A stretch of DNA of 55,467 nucleotides, taken from NCBI GenBank assembly GCA_945787595.1, contig CALZJV010000014.1, positions 30,805 to 86,271 on the forward strand. Reading direction: 5' to 3'. Origin of the DNA: an uncultured Desulfobacterales bacterium (GTDB taxonomy: Bacteria; Desulfobacterota; Desulfobacteria; Desulfobacterales; JAFDCJ01). Positions 1 through 8,893 of the stretch are shown one piece after another (position 1 is the first letter of the stretch; the number at the start of each line of letters is the position of its first letter). Both the position numbers and the translations under genes were made by a program. A model generated the notes under the pieces. The model was not told the origin of the DNA. It was given only the letters and a program-made list of their open reading frames with translations, and did no database searches.

Positions 1-924
1 GGTACATACTCATTCGGGACGTTTACATCGTTTTTAACGGCCGTCGGTTTGATGTACGAACCCCTCAAGAAATTAAGTAAATTGAATAATGCCGTCCAGC
101 GGGGGATGGCGGCGGTAGAAAGAATATTTGATATCCTGGAGCGCAAAACCGACATTATTGAAACGGCTGCACCTGTCATCATCAGGCGGGAGCCGCATGG
201 GATAAACTTTGAAAATGTGTCCTTTGAATACGACAAGGTTCCGGTGCTTAAAAACATCAATCTTAAAGTAGAGGTCGGTGAAATCGTCGCGCTGGTTGGA
301 ATGAGCGGCGGGGGGAAAACATCGCTGGTAAATCTGATTCCTCGGTTTTATGATGTCACCCAGGGAGCGGTTTTGATCGACGATGTCGACATCCGTAAGA
401 CCTCGATTGCATCGCTGCGCAGCCTGATCGCCGTCGTGACCCAGGAGCCTATCTTATTTAACGACACGGTGCGCAATAATATTGCTTACGGAAACCCTAA
501 TACTTCCGAGCAGAAGATCATCGAAGCGGCAGAGGCAGCCTATGCGTATGACTTTATAAAGCGTTTGCCCCACGGGTTCGATACGCCCATCGGAGAGCTT
601 GGCGGGCATCTCTCCGGAGGGCAGAAACAGCGTTTGTGCATCGCCCGCGCGCTGTTGAAGGATGCCCCTATATTGATCCTCGACGAAGCGACGTCATCCC
701 TGGATTCTGAGTCTGAAACCTTGGTCCAGAAAGCATTGGGAAATCTAATGGAGGGGCGTACGACCTTCGTCATTGCCCATCGGTTATCCACCATCGGCTA
801 TGCCGACCGCATCGTTGTTATAGGCGATGGTCGGATCGTGGAAGAGGGCATCCATGAACAACTGCTTGCCCGACAGGGGCAATACTATAAACTCTACCAG
901 ATGCAGCTTGCCGACAATATGTAG
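1..924 (+). CDS. msbA: Lipid A export ABC transporter, 3' part (partial at window start)
   Basis: The reading frame is open from base 1, so the gene begins upstream and only the end of the membrane domain plus the whole ATP-binding domain is seen. The product is an ATP-driven flippase of the MsbA type that moves lipid A-core across the inner membrane. Visible motifs are Walker A GMSGGGKT (about nt 298-321), Q-loop TQEP, signature LSGGQ, Walker B ILILDEATSSLD and the H-loop IAHRLST. The segment before the ATPase (YEPLKKLSKLNNAVQRG) is typical of MsbA-like exporters. The neighbouring lpxK makes lipid A export more likely than a generic exporter. The stop codon is at 922-924. Substrate identity is inferred from context. 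Confidence 0.9.
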   Translation, partial: GTYSFGTFTSFLTAVGLMYEPLKKLSKLNNAVQRGMAAVERIFDILERKTDIIETAAPVIIRREPHGINFENVSFEYDKVPVLKNINLKVEVGEIVALVGMSGGGKTSLVNLIPRFYDVTQGAVLIDDVDIRKTSIASLRSLIAVVTQEPILFNDTVRNNIAYGNPNTSEQKIIEAAEAAYAYDFIKRLPHGFDTPIGELGGHLSGGQKQRLCIARALLKDAPILILDEATSSLDSESETLVQKALGNLMEGRTTFVIAHRLSTIGYADRIVVIGDGRIVEEGIHEQLLARQGQYYKLYQMQLADNM

Positions 925-1008
925 TAAAGAACTGAAGGTGTCAGGTTTCTGGTGTCAGGCCAGCCGCCGGCCAAAAAAACGGCCGGTCTAATCGAAAAAA
1001 AAACTCCA

Positions 1009-1145
1009 ACATGACAAATGTCGAATGTCGATTGACGAATGTCGAATTAAGGAATTCTTTCTATTTTATTTGCTAAAAATAGCAGAGCGAAGCGACATCA
1101 GCGACATCCACAATTCGTCAATCGTCAATCATCATTCGTCATTCC
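1009..1145. repeat. Word-hairpin repeat, copy A
   Basis: The left arm (about 1009-1047) is made of degenerate tandem words such as AATGTCGA and ATTGACGA. The right arm (about 1110-1145) is made of the reverse-complement words (ATTCGTCAATCGTCAATC). The centre reads TTAAGGAATTCTTTCTATTT, then GCAGAGCGAAGCGACATC and CCACAA. This core returns in copies at 8525, 10480, 35422 and 40231 with different arm words. Copy A lies in the 298-base gap between msbA and lpxK. Just upstream (about 938-995) another word pair, GGTGTCAGGTTTCTGGTGTC, and a small GC hairpin (GGCCGGC/GCCGGTC type) are present. Confidence 0.8.
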
Positions 1146-1222
1146 ATGAAGTTTCAGGCCAGCCTAACCAAACCGAAAATTGATATGCCACATGACCCTC
1201 CAGCTTTTTCTCGGGTCAGGAT

Positions 1223-2374
1223 ATGAGGATGACGCGCTTCAAAAAAAAAATCGAATCCGTCATGAACAGCAGGGGCCATCGGCCGGTTGCGTCATTGGCC
1301 TCACTGCTTCATGGTATTTCAATCTTTTACGGCGTTGCGCAAAGGCTGAGAGCAACCTGTTACCGGCACCAGCTATTCCCATCCCGCGAATTGCCGTGCA
1401 AGGTGATATCGGTAGGCAACCTCACAGTGGGAGGCACCGGCAAAACTCCCATGACGATTTATGTGGCCGAAGAGCTCAAGCGAATAGGTTACAAGGTTGC
1501 GATTGTCAGCAGGGGGTACGGGGGTGGTGCTGAAAGACAGGGAGGTATCGTCAGTGACGGCCGGGCCCTTTATATGGAATCTGAACGTGCCGGTGACGAA
1601 CCTTACATGATCGCCTGTCGTCTGAAAGGTGTGCCGGTTGTTGTCGGGAAAAACCGCTTTGCCGCCGGCATGCTGGCTGTGAGCAAATTCCAGCCCGATG
1701 TCATCGTGCTCGATGATGCCTTCCAGCATTTAAAGCTGCAAAGGGATGTTGATCTCGTCTTGCTGGATCACAGGTATCCGTTTGGAAACACCCACATGAT
1801 GCCCAGGGGGACTTTAAGAGAGCCTATTTCCGCTCTGGCGCGCGGTGGAGCCTGTATCCTGACACGCTACAGAACCGATACGGAGAAAATTGGAGCTGCT
1901 TTTTCCGCGGCGTTAGACACATATTTGCCGAACAGCCCTGTTTTCAAGGCATTTAATATCCCTTATTGCTACGCGGTTAAAAGCGGGGACTTAACTTCGT
2001 TTCATGCGCTATCGGATTTATTTTCACCCCACGAATTCAGAGGGATTAAAAACCGGAAATTCTTCGGCTTTTCCGGCATTGCCCGCAACGACGATTTCCA
2101 GGACACCGTTAAAACGGCCGGATTCAATGTCACGGGATTTCTCGAGTTTTCGGATCATCACCGTTATACGGAGAAAGATCTGATAAATATCTTGCAGTCC
2201 GCCGAAGACACGGGTACCCACCGATTAATAACAACTGAAAAAGACTATGTTCGAATCTCTCATAATAAACCATTGCCCATGGCGCTTATCGTCGTCGGCG
2301 TGAAGATTTCTTTTGAAGACAGAGGCCAGGATTTTATCTCTTTTATCAGAGACCGCCTTCAGACTGAAAATTAA
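1223..2374 (+). CDS. lpxK: Tetraacyldisaccharide 4'-kinase
   Basis: LpxK phosphorylates the 4' position of the lipid A disaccharide at the inner membrane, a late step of the Raetz pathway. The 383-residue product is slightly longer than the usual 320-350. It shows the family P-loop GNLTVGGTGKTP at residues 65-76, the SRGYGG motif, the LDDAFQHL motif and the RD-DLVLLD stretch. An ATG at 1223 is used here; ATGs at 1229 and at residue 14 are alternatives and no strong ribosome-binding site decides between them. The position directly downstream of msbA matches the classical msbA-lpxK pairing, although a repeat-filled gap of about 300 bases separates them. Confidence 0.95.
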   Translation: MRMTRFKKKIESVMNSRGHRPVASLASLLHGISIFYGVAQRLRATCYRHQLFPSRELPCKVISVGNLTVGGTGKTPMTIYVAEELKRIGYKVAIVSRGYGGGAERQGGIVSDGRALYMESERAGDEPYMIACRLKGVPVVVGKNRFAAGMLAVSKFQPDVIVLDDAFQHLKLQRDVDLVLLDHRYPFGNTHMMPRGTLREPISALARGGACILTRYRTDTEKIGAAFSAALDTYLPNSPVFKAFNIPYCYAVKSGDLTSFHALSDLFSPHEFRGIKNRKFFGFSGIARNDDFQDTVKTAGFNVTGFLEFSDHHRYTEKDLINILQSAEDTGTHRLITTEKDYVRISHNKPLPMALIVVGVKISFEDRGQDFISFIRDRLQTEN

Positions 2375-2679
2375 ACCCATTGGATAAGGAGCGGCCACCA
2401 GATGGATTTTCTGTATCGGACGGATTTGAAATATAGGCGGGAATCTCACTGCTGTTATGCCGGCCGTAAATTCAATCGGCGCTATGCATACAAACATGAA
2501 GAAATCTTGTCGCGCTGCGGTTAATTTATGGTCCAAATTGAAAGTGTCCCCGGGGTCTTCAGCAGTGCTTATCTTAGGTTTCGTACCTCAACCCAACCTG
2601 CGTCAAGCTTATAGTGATACGTGAATCTGCGGCTGAAACCCAACAAATCGAATCGGCCGAGTTTTCGTTTAATCACCGG
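2375..2679. other. Intergenic region between convergent lpxK and the aminotransferase gene
   Basis: I see no recognisable gene here. A 40-codon ORF (2402-2524, + strand) follows an AAGGAG at about 2385, but its translation is rich in Arg, Tyr and Cys and resembles nothing I know, so I do not call it. No T-run terminator is obvious. Confidence 0.4.
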
Positions 2680-3939
2680 TTATCTTGCCGGCAAACCCGC
2701 CCAGGCACGAATTTTCCGGGCCAGCCGACGCATCTCATCCTGCGCTATGACCGGATACACGCAGATTTCCAGAATGGAAGCTTCTCTTCTTGCATTTTGG
2801 CTCTTTTGGAGTTCTTCAGTTGCCTGAAACAGCCTGAGGCCCGTGCAATCGGACATATCAGAAGTTTTTGAATCAAAACCATGTTTCAGAAGATAGTGAC
2901 GCAGGTCATCACGTTTTTCCGGTTCTACCGTTAGAGGGTAGTAGACGAAGATGTGATTCCCTGCCACTGTGTCCGGTGCCCCGATACCCGGCACCTCACC
3001 TAATTCCTCGGTCAGTATGCGGGCATTGCGCCGGGCGCCTTCATTAAATGTATCGATATGATTTAGCTGAAGCAGACCTGCGGCCGCCTGGAGATTGCTC
3101 ATCCGACTGATGTGCGGGTTCGAATTTTTAAACTCTTCGAGCAATTCATCGCCGCCGACGGGATCCATCAGCGGTTGTCCCAGCAACAGCCTCAGGCGCA
3201 ATGCCGGGTAGGCCGTAATGCCGAAGATAAAAGGCCGAGTCAGCAGCCATTTGAACCAGACCGAAAAAGCATTTTTTGTGATGGCATCCCTGGACGGTAC
3301 AGGGGCCTCAGACAGTATTTGGCGGGCTCTTTGAGCTATGTTATCATCGGAAGTAGCGAGCGCACCCCCGCCAAAGCAGGGCATGTTTTTACCCTCGGCA
3401 AAGCTGAATACGCCGATGTCCCCAAAAGTGCCTACCTGCCGGCCGTCGACCCTGACGCCGCAGGCATGGGCGCAATCTTCCAGAAGGTGGATATTTCGCT
3501 GATGTGCCATATCTGCGATTTCGCGGATGGCACATGGCTGGCCGAAAAGATGGGTGGCCAGGATAGCACCGGTGTCGTCGGTGATTTTCGGTTCAATGTG
3601 TTCGGGGCCCGAGTTGTACGTCTTCGGGTCAACATCGCAAAATACCGGCCGATAACCGAGCAGTTTCGCCGCCAAGGGGATCACCGGAAATGTAAACACC
3701 GGAAAGATGATCTCTGCGCCTTTTTCCATTGCCAAAGCTTGCAGCGCCAGCTGAAACGCCGAACGGCCGGAAGACGTCCCCAGTACATGGGAAGCACCCA
3801 GCCAGTGTGCAAATTCCTTGTAGAATTTTTCAATGGCCGCTTCCTGCCGATTTCCACCTAAAATGGAACGAATCAGAGTTATAAAACTTCCCGGCGGAAG
3901 ATTCACACATCTTCTTGGTACGGAACCGATTATCGCCAT
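2680..3939 (-). CDS. DegT/DnrJ/EryC1-type PLP-dependent aminotransferase
   Basis: This 419-residue protein has the fold-type I sugar-aminotransferase layout. It has the N-terminal GTSSGRSAFQLAL cofactor-phosphate region (residues 54-66), the LLEDCAHACG strand with Asp155 contacting the pyridine nitrogen, and the PLP-lysine region FSFAEGKNMPCFGGGAL, where Lys184 is the expected Schiff-base lysine. The usual SxHxxKxxxxGEGG form is altered, placing it in a divergent subgroup. It would transaminate a ketosugar or another keto substrate; the substrate cannot be read from sequence. A good ribosome-binding site (AAAGGA) precedes the ATG at 3939. It is the last gene of a minus-strand run with the B12-radical SAM gene and the flippase-like gene, so joint action on an LPS or lipid sugar is plausible but unproven. 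Confidence 0.8.
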   Translation of the reverse strand: MAIIGSVPRRCVNLPPGSFITLIRSILGGNRQEAAIEKFYKEFAHWLGASHVLGTSSGRSAFQLALQALAMEKGAEIIFPVFTFPVIPLAAKLLGYRPVFCDVDPKTYNSGPEHIEPKITDDTGAILATHLFGQPCAIREIADMAHQRNIHLLEDCAHACGVRVDGRQVGTFGDIGVFSFAEGKNMPCFGGGALATSDDNIAQRARQILSEAPVPSRDAITKNAFSVWFKWLLTRPFIFGITAYPALRLRLLLGQPLMDPVGGDELLEEFKNSNPHISRMSNLQAAAGLLQLNHIDTFNEGARRNARILTEELGEVPGIGAPDTVAGNHIFVYYPLTVEPEKRDDLRHYLLKHGFDSKTSDMSDCTGLRLFQATEELQKSQNARREASILEICVYPVIAQDEMRRLARKIRAWAGLPAR

Positions 3940-3986
3940 GCGGTAAATTTCCTTTTAATATTCAATTTTTTTTTAAAAAGCCCATT

Positions 3987-5420
3987 TTATTTGGACCAGG
4001 GTTGAAGTACTTTTCGGATGCCCAACAGGTTCCAGAAGACATCCGGATTATGCCGGTAAAAGCCGGCATGTTTTCGTAAATGGTCGGCTGCAAACCCGGG
4101 ACGAATGATGTAGCGACGATAAAATTTTGAACGCAACTTAACCAGCTCTTCCACCGATACATCCGCTAGAGAAAACATCGGTGTGGCATAGTGAAAAAAT
4201 TGGGTCGAGTCATAATCTGCCAGCGTGTTTTTATACTTCTGCCAGGCAGCCGAACCGGGATAAAGGGTGTAAAAATGCACTTGAATGCTGTCGGAATTGA
4301 GTTGCAGTGCAAGCTTGATGGTCTGCTCAATTTCTTCACGCGTCTCCGTCGGATTGCCGATGACGTAATACGCATTGGTGCCAATACCAAGCTGGCGCGT
4401 CCAGGAAAAGATCCGGCGGCATTGATCCAGCCAGGGCTTTGGGGTATGCTGTTTATGCATGCCCTCGATAATACGCTGGCTGCCGGATTCCACACCGATG
4501 CCCAGCATAATGCAGCTGGCTTTTTTCATCTGTGACAGCATTTCGTAGTCTAACTCGTCGATGCGGACCCGGGCCATCCAGGCCATCCGAGTATTGCGGG
4601 CTATGAGTTCTTCACAAAGAGACTGAACAAAACTTCGGTTTGTCGAAAAGCTGTCATCTTGAAACGAGCAGATGTTTACCCCCAGTCCGGCCAGATGTTC
4701 CATCTCGTCAACCACATTGACTGCCGATCGACTACGGATTTTTTTGCCGGTGCTCACCCGCATCACTTCGCTGCAAAAAACGCAGCCGTGGGGGCAGCCG
4801 CGGGTAGCAATGAGATATCCCCACACCACTTTCTTGGAGAGCTTTATGGGAAAAATCGATTTATAGGCGTCGAGCTCCTCGGCGGTATAGGAGGGAAAGG
4901 GCAGGCTGTCCGGGTTTTCGACGACAAAACGTTTTCCTTCCACATAACATCTGCGGTAATGAGCCTGCCAGCTGATATTGGATTGATCGCCATTTCGAAT
5001 CCAGTCAAAAAGATTGAAAAACTCCTTTTCAGGCTCTCCGAGCAAAATTGCATCATATCCAACTTCGTAATCCTGATCGGTATCACGATTCAAGTAATGA
5101 CCCTGGCCGATACCGATCACCAATGGCGTATTATTTTGTTTTTTCAAGGAAAATACGAAATCGTTGGCGATATCGATGTCAAAACTCGATGCAGAAATTA
5201 CGATCAGATCAGGCTGAACCTGAGCTGTATGTTCCAGCATTTTAGCGACGTCCATCGGGTGGATCCAGCAATCCATAAAATGAACGGACGTATCCTGATA
5301 TTTTCCCAATCCTGCCTGCAGGTATTTTAAAGGATATGATGGATCAAAGAATTGCGGGTGATCCACATCTTTATCGATAGCGGAACTCACCCGCAAAAGC
5401 AGAACAGAATTAATTGCCAT
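3987..5420 (-). CDS. B12-binding domain radical SAM protein
   Basis: This is a 477-residue radical SAM enzyme with an N-terminal cobalamin-binding-like Rossmann domain (about residues 1-140, ending in the GYDAILLGEPE stretch) and a radical SAM barrel starting near residue 200. The cluster-binding motif CPHGCVFC supplies Cys209, Cys213 and Cys216. Members of this class commonly methylate unactivated carbons or rearrange lipids, sugars and cofactors; the substrate here is unknown. The B12 domain lacks an evident DxHxxG motif, which is common in this class. The start ATG (5420) overlaps the end of the upstream flippase-like gene by 11 bases and has GGGAGA inside that gene, so the two are translationally linked. 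Confidence 0.85.
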   Translation of the reverse strand: MAINSVLLLRVSSAIDKDVDHPQFFDPSYPLKYLQAGLGKYQDTSVHFMDCWIHPMDVAKMLEHTAQVQPDLIVISASSFDIDIANDFVFSLKKQNNTPLVIGIGQGHYLNRDTDQDYEVGYDAILLGEPEKEFFNLFDWIRNGDQSNISWQAHYRRCYVEGKRFVVENPDSLPFPSYTAEELDAYKSIFPIKLSKKVVWGYLIATRGCPHGCVFCSEVMRVSTGKKIRSRSAVNVVDEMEHLAGLGVNICSFQDDSFSTNRSFVQSLCEELIARNTRMAWMARVRIDELDYEMLSQMKKASCIMLGIGVESGSQRIIEGMHKQHTPKPWLDQCRRIFSWTRQLGIGTNAYYVIGNPTETREEIEQTIKLALQLNSDSIQVHFYTLYPGSAAWQKYKNTLADYDSTQFFHYATPMFSLADVSVEELVKLRSKFYRRYIIRPGFAADHLRKHAGFYRHNPDVFWNLLGIRKVLQPWSK

Positions 5421-6477
5421 GACAAATCTCCCGGCCGGGGGAGATGTCTGTCGAACCTACTTGCGGTAAATCTTTAAGCGTCACATCACGCCAGGTACGC
5501 AATCCGATAATGCGCCGGATGGCCCATGTCAGCACCCCCAAACCGATGTGAAGCCAGTAGTCGATAAACCGGTTGACCACCGTCAGTGATCCCGCAACGG
5601 GTGTTGATATTCCTACCACACGCAAACAGCTGAACAGCGTGATTTCCACCACCCCGGCGCCGGACGGCGTGAACGGGAATGCCGATGCCAGCAGAGGTAT
5701 CATTGTAAGAAAAACCGCTTCAGCAAAACCGATGTGCAATCCAAAAGCCAGCGTCAATGAGAAAATCCACGCAGTCTCTAAAGCCCAGATGATCGCCGTT
5801 AAGACAACAATCGGCAATATTTCTTTTAGCCTGGGCCACATCCCGGTGTGAAACGCCATGATCATCCGCTGAACTTTTTCCGGTATCCAACCGGGAAGCT
5901 TCCTTTTGAACAAAAAAAACATCAGCATAATGGTGCTTGCACCGACGGCTATAATGCCACCGCCGATCAGACTCCAGATGACCGTCCAGGGCAGAGTGGC
6001 AGAAAACAGTATCCAGGATGCCAGTGATGCCAGCACCAGAATAATCCAGGCATCGAGCATTCTTAAAAACACAATGGAGCCCATGGCGGCCGACCGTTGA
6101 ATTTTGAAATTGATGCGAGCAAGATGGGCAGCATACACATCGCCTAGTTTGGCCGGCACAAGATTATCCACGAAATTATAGAAAAAGACGAGGAGTCCGA
6201 ATTTGCTGTTTCCGGCAGTTATAGGCAGATGTATCAAACATCGCCGCCAGCGCATGCCGCGCGCAATATAGGTTGCATAATGTGCCGATGCCCCAAGCAA
6301 GACAAAGCGTTTGTCACAGGCAGCAATTTCACGCCAGATTTGTTTAAGATCCACCATTGTTGCCGCACCCGCAAGAATAAAAATTGCGATGGCAATACTC
6401 AGATAGGTGGACCACCCCCACAGCGCAGGTGCTTTGTGGTTATTATTTAAAGTTTTATCGGTGTTTCGATTAACCAT
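5410..6477 (-). CDS. Flippase-like integral membrane protein (LPG-synthase TM / UPF0104 family)
   Basis: This 355-residue polytopic membrane protein has about eight hydrophobic segments. It carries the family hallmarks RGMRWRRCL (about residue 75), the FFYNFVDNLVPAKLGD helix-turn and the TPSGAGVVE motif near residue 280. Relatives (YbhN/AglD-like, and the membrane half of lysyl-phosphatidylglycerol synthase) are linked to lipid or lipid-linked substrate flipping. It overlaps the following B12-radical SAM gene by 11 bases, which implies coupled expression. A role in moving the lipid or glycolipid handled by the radical SAM and aminotransferase products is inference only. Confidence 0.8.
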   Translation of the reverse strand: MVNRNTDKTLNNNHKAPALWGWSTYLSIAIAIFILAGAATMVDLKQIWREIAACDKRFVLLGASAHYATYIARGMRWRRCLIHLPITAGNSKFGLLVFFYNFVDNLVPAKLGDVYAAHLARINFKIQRSAAMGSIVFLRMLDAWIILVLASLASWILFSATLPWTVIWSLIGGGIIAVGASTIMLMFFLFKRKLPGWIPEKVQRMIMAFHTGMWPRLKEILPIVVLTAIIWALETAWIFSLTLAFGLHIGFAEAVFLTMIPLLASAFPFTPSGAGVVEITLFSCLRVVGISTPVAGSLTVVNRFIDYWLHIGLGVLTWAIRRIIGLRTWRDVTLKDLPQVGSTDISPGREICHGN

Positions 6478-6637
6478 TTATAATCTTTTTATCTATTCCC
6501 AGGCCTTATTAGCTAAAGAGGTTTATTATTTGAAATTAAGACCTTATCTCCCTGGCGCTCAACAACGTAAGGCATTCACGACAGTCTGGCAAGCTTCTTT
6601 CTGGTTATGATACAATAAAAATACACTTTCTGTATTC

Positions 6638-6808
6638 ATGACCGTTGTTTTTCTATGGCCTCACTTTCCACCGCATTACTTCCGGTTCTGTCTGAAACTG
6701 AAACAGACGGGCGCCAATGTCCTTGGTATTGGTGATGAGCCCTTCGAACCTCTGACAAAGGATGTTCGAACTGCGCTGACCGAATATTATCAGAAAGCGG
6801 ATACCTGA
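6638..6808 (+). pseudogene. N-terminal remnant of an ATP-grasp (carbamoyl-phosphate-synthase-like) protein
   Basis: A 56-codon ORF from the ATG at 6638 encodes a peptide with VVFLWPHFPPHYFRF, GANVLGIGDEPFE and LTEYY. I recognise this as the first strand and loops of stand-alone ATP-grasp ligases annotated as carbamoyl-phosphate-synthase-like, where the usual pattern is SPxFPPxxxxFCxxLRERGxxVLGIGDEPY...LTEYY. Those proteins run to roughly 400 residues; here a TGA ends the frame and the rest is missing. The match is from memory of the family, not from a search. It lies on the strand opposite to its neighbours and directly before a second remnant. Confidence 0.6.
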
Positions 6809-6820
6809 GAGGACAGCACC

Positions 6821-6928
6821 ATGCACATAGAGGAACGTCATTGGTGGAGCCGGAACCTACACCGCGAAATGGCTCTGAAGGTTTATGGCCATTGGGGTAA
6901 ACCGTCAATCGTCAACCGTCTTTGCTAA
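6821..6928 (+). pseudogene. N-terminal remnant of a putative esterase (alpha/beta-hydrolase)
   Basis: A 35-codon ORF encodes WWSRNLHREMALKVYGHWGKPSIV. This corresponds to the start of the small bacterial esterase family whose N-terminus reads WYSPxLGREMELxVYGHxGxPVLVFP. The homology stops at about residue 31, exactly where the DNA becomes GTCAATCGTCAACCGTC, a word sequence like the arms of the repeats described elsewhere. The serine-hydrolase motif and catalytic triad are absent, so the gene is dead. ATP-grasp and esterase genes of these types are often neighbours, so the two remnants probably come from one decayed operon. Both assignments rest on short matches. Confidence 0.55.
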
Positions 6929-6931
6929 GAG

Positions 6932-8449
6932 CTATTCTTTGGTCGTGAAATAATCCGATATGACGCCCATAAAGCGGTTGTATTTTATGGCATAATGGCT
7001 CAACCCCCGGCTGACAAACTTTTCTGAGATTTCGTTGTCTTCCTCTTCGATGTACGCTGTTCTTTTCTCCCAGGATTTTTCGTCCAGTGCCAGGATTTCT
7101 TCAACTTTTCTGCGATAAAAATCCGCCACAGTAAGGTTTGAATGTGCATTGACAAACCAGGGCATGACGCGGCCAACCTTTTTTAAGAACAAATCATGCG
7201 TTTTACCGAAATTTAAACATGAACCATCGGTGAAGTTTTCCATGTCAGCCATCTTCGCAAAATCGATATAGTCTCCCTGTTCGCTGAGTTCGTAAGCTTT
7301 AGTGCCGGGGAACGGGAAAAAAAATGACCAGCGGTAGCGACCGGGTCTGGCCCTGGCCATCAGCCGGATGGTCGCCATGACATCAGCGCCGGTTTCATCG
7401 GGCAATCCAATCATTAAAAAAATCGAGGTGTGCAGACCATATAGATGGGCGGTCTCTAAGGCACTGATAATTTTTTCGTTTTTCATACGGCGTTGCAGTA
7501 TCCGGCGCCGTATGCGTTCACTGCCGCTTTCAACGCCGAATTTTACAATGCTGCAATTTGCGTCCGCCAGGTAGCGGGCTCTCTTTTCATCGAAAAAACC
7601 CACATGGGCATTGACCACAAAGGGCAGGGAACTGATTTTTTTATAAGCAGCGCAAAACTGCTTCACATATTCGCGATAAAAAGTAAAAAGGTCGTCGTCT
7701 AAAATAAACATCGAAATATTCCGATAATTCTGCAGTAGATACTCAATCTCCTTTATCATCTGATTGACTTCGAAATGCCGGATGTAATTCAGGCCTTTGA
7801 AGCTGCATCCAAGATCCTGGCGATAATTCGATACCAGCTGGTGGTTAAAGCAGTAGGTGCAGGAAAAGGGGCAACCCCGCGAGGCCATCAGACCCGTCCA
7901 GCCGTTTTTGGCATCGATAATTTTTTGGAAATCAAAAATGTCGTAATCTTTAAATGGCAATTTTTTTAAATCCGGTAGAGGCCTTAAAGGATTGAACTGC
8001 GAGCTGCCATTTAGCATATAACCAAGATTATTCAAGCCTGAAGGATCCTGGTTTTTACTTATCCTATCGACGAACTCGGCAAATGCTTCTTCCGCTTCTC
8101 CGCGGATGATGTAATCAAATAATTTCGACTGCAAAATCTCCTCTCCGGCGGCCATGGTATGGATGCCGCCGCAAACCAGGGGCGCGTCGGTGGCTCTACG
8201 TGCCCAGGTAGCCAGCTTTTTTGCATACGGCCACTGATTGGTGACGACCGAGAAACCGATGATATCCGCTGATTCTCGTTGCAAACGGCTTATGAACTGT
8301 TCTCTGGAAGGCAGCGGCTCAATATCGTCACACAGTTGCCACAAAGCAACATCATGGCCCGCCTGCTTGAGCACCGCCGATAAATGGGCGATACCGTAGT
8401 TGAATCCCAGCTGGGAGCCGGCGTTGGGATAGAGGAAGAGTATTTTCAT
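6932..8449 (-). CDS. B12-binding domain radical SAM protein
   Basis: This 505-residue enzyme has a well-formed N-terminal cobalamin-binding-type domain (residues 1-130, with GFSVVTNQWPYAKKLA, VCGGIHTMA and DYIIRGEAEEAF). A radical SAM domain follows, with its cluster cysteines in CPFSCTYC (Cys193, Cys197, Cys200), then a GxESGSERIRR SAM-binding stretch and a C-terminal helical region. The AAGGA before the ATG at 8449 supports the start. The reaction is unknown; relatives act on lipids, sugars or cofactors. It shares only general domain layout with the gene at 3987-5420. Its nearest upstream and downstream spaces hold repeats and gene remnants, so it may be a survivor of an older accessory locus. 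Confidence 0.85.
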   Translation of the reverse strand: MKILFLYPNAGSQLGFNYGIAHLSAVLKQAGHDVALWQLCDDIEPLPSREQFISRLQRESADIIGFSVVTNQWPYAKKLATWARRATDAPLVCGGIHTMAAGEEILQSKLFDYIIRGEAEEAFAEFVDRISKNQDPSGLNNLGYMLNGSSQFNPLRPLPDLKKLPFKDYDIFDFQKIIDAKNGWTGLMASRGCPFSCTYCFNHQLVSNYRQDLGCSFKGLNYIRHFEVNQMIKEIEYLLQNYRNISMFILDDDLFTFYREYVKQFCAAYKKISSLPFVVNAHVGFFDEKRARYLADANCSIVKFGVESGSERIRRRILQRRMKNEKIISALETAHLYGLHTSIFLMIGLPDETGADVMATIRLMARARPGRYRWSFFFPFPGTKAYELSEQGDYIDFAKMADMENFTDGSCLNFGKTHDLFLKKVGRVMPWFVNAHSNLTVADFYRRKVEEILALDEKSWEKRTAYIEEEDNEISEKFVSRGLSHYAIKYNRFMGVISDYFTTKE

Positions 8450-8524
8450 CTTAGGTCCTTATGAATGATTTTGTGCATTTCGTGGCTCCCCCGCGGAGTA
8501 TGGGTATATTTACGCGATCTTCAA

Positions 8525-8880
8525 ACAATTGAATATTGACGATTGAAAATTGAATATTTAAGGAAGTCTATCTATTATAAAAAAAGCATCAACGAACCAC
8601 TCATGGCAAGTCGCGGGTAATCATCTAATGCAAAAGAAATTTTATCGCAGGCCCGCTGGGCGGGATTTCCGCTTCGCTACAACAAGCTGCGGGGAATTAG
8701 ACCCTAAAAAAGTTGTCTGTGTCTGCCCGTGTGGGTCTGCCTGCCCAATGAAATCTCTGTTGTACTTATTTCATCGGGGTGGCTAATTATAAATTAAATT
8801 GCGGAGCGACACGCGGCGCAAGCGCCTGCGCTGCGCGAGCGACATCCACGAATCTTCAATCTTCAATCTTCGATTATCAC
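8525..8880. repeat. Word-hairpin repeat, copy B, with an extra ~230-base interior
   Basis: The left arm (about 8527-8567) reads TTGAATATTGACGATTGAAAATTGAATATT and runs into TTAAGGAAGTCTATC. The right half (about 8804-8880) holds GCGGAGCGACACG, GCGAGCGACATCCACGAA and the arm words TCTTCAATCTTCAATCTTCG. The core between these, compact in other copies, is split by about 230 bases. These contain GCTTCGCTACAACAAGCTGC, a word pair GTCTGCCCGTGTGGGTCTGC, and a hairpin CCAATGAAAT...ATTTCATCGG (about 8747-8782). The interior looks like one or two other small elements inserted into copy B. The region (8450-8893) holds no coding sequence I can support. Confidence 0.65.
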
Positions 8881-8893
8881 TGGTCAATCCGGT

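Noticed and set aside
2402..2524. A 40-codon ORF behind AAGGAG between lpxK and the aminotransferase gene
   Set aside because: No similarity, biased composition and no context; kept only as a note in the gap entry.
3112..3861. A 249-codon plus-strand ORF opposite the aminotransferase gene
   Set aside because: It is antisense to a gene with clear PLP-enzyme motifs and has an Arg- and Gln-rich, non-protein-like composition.
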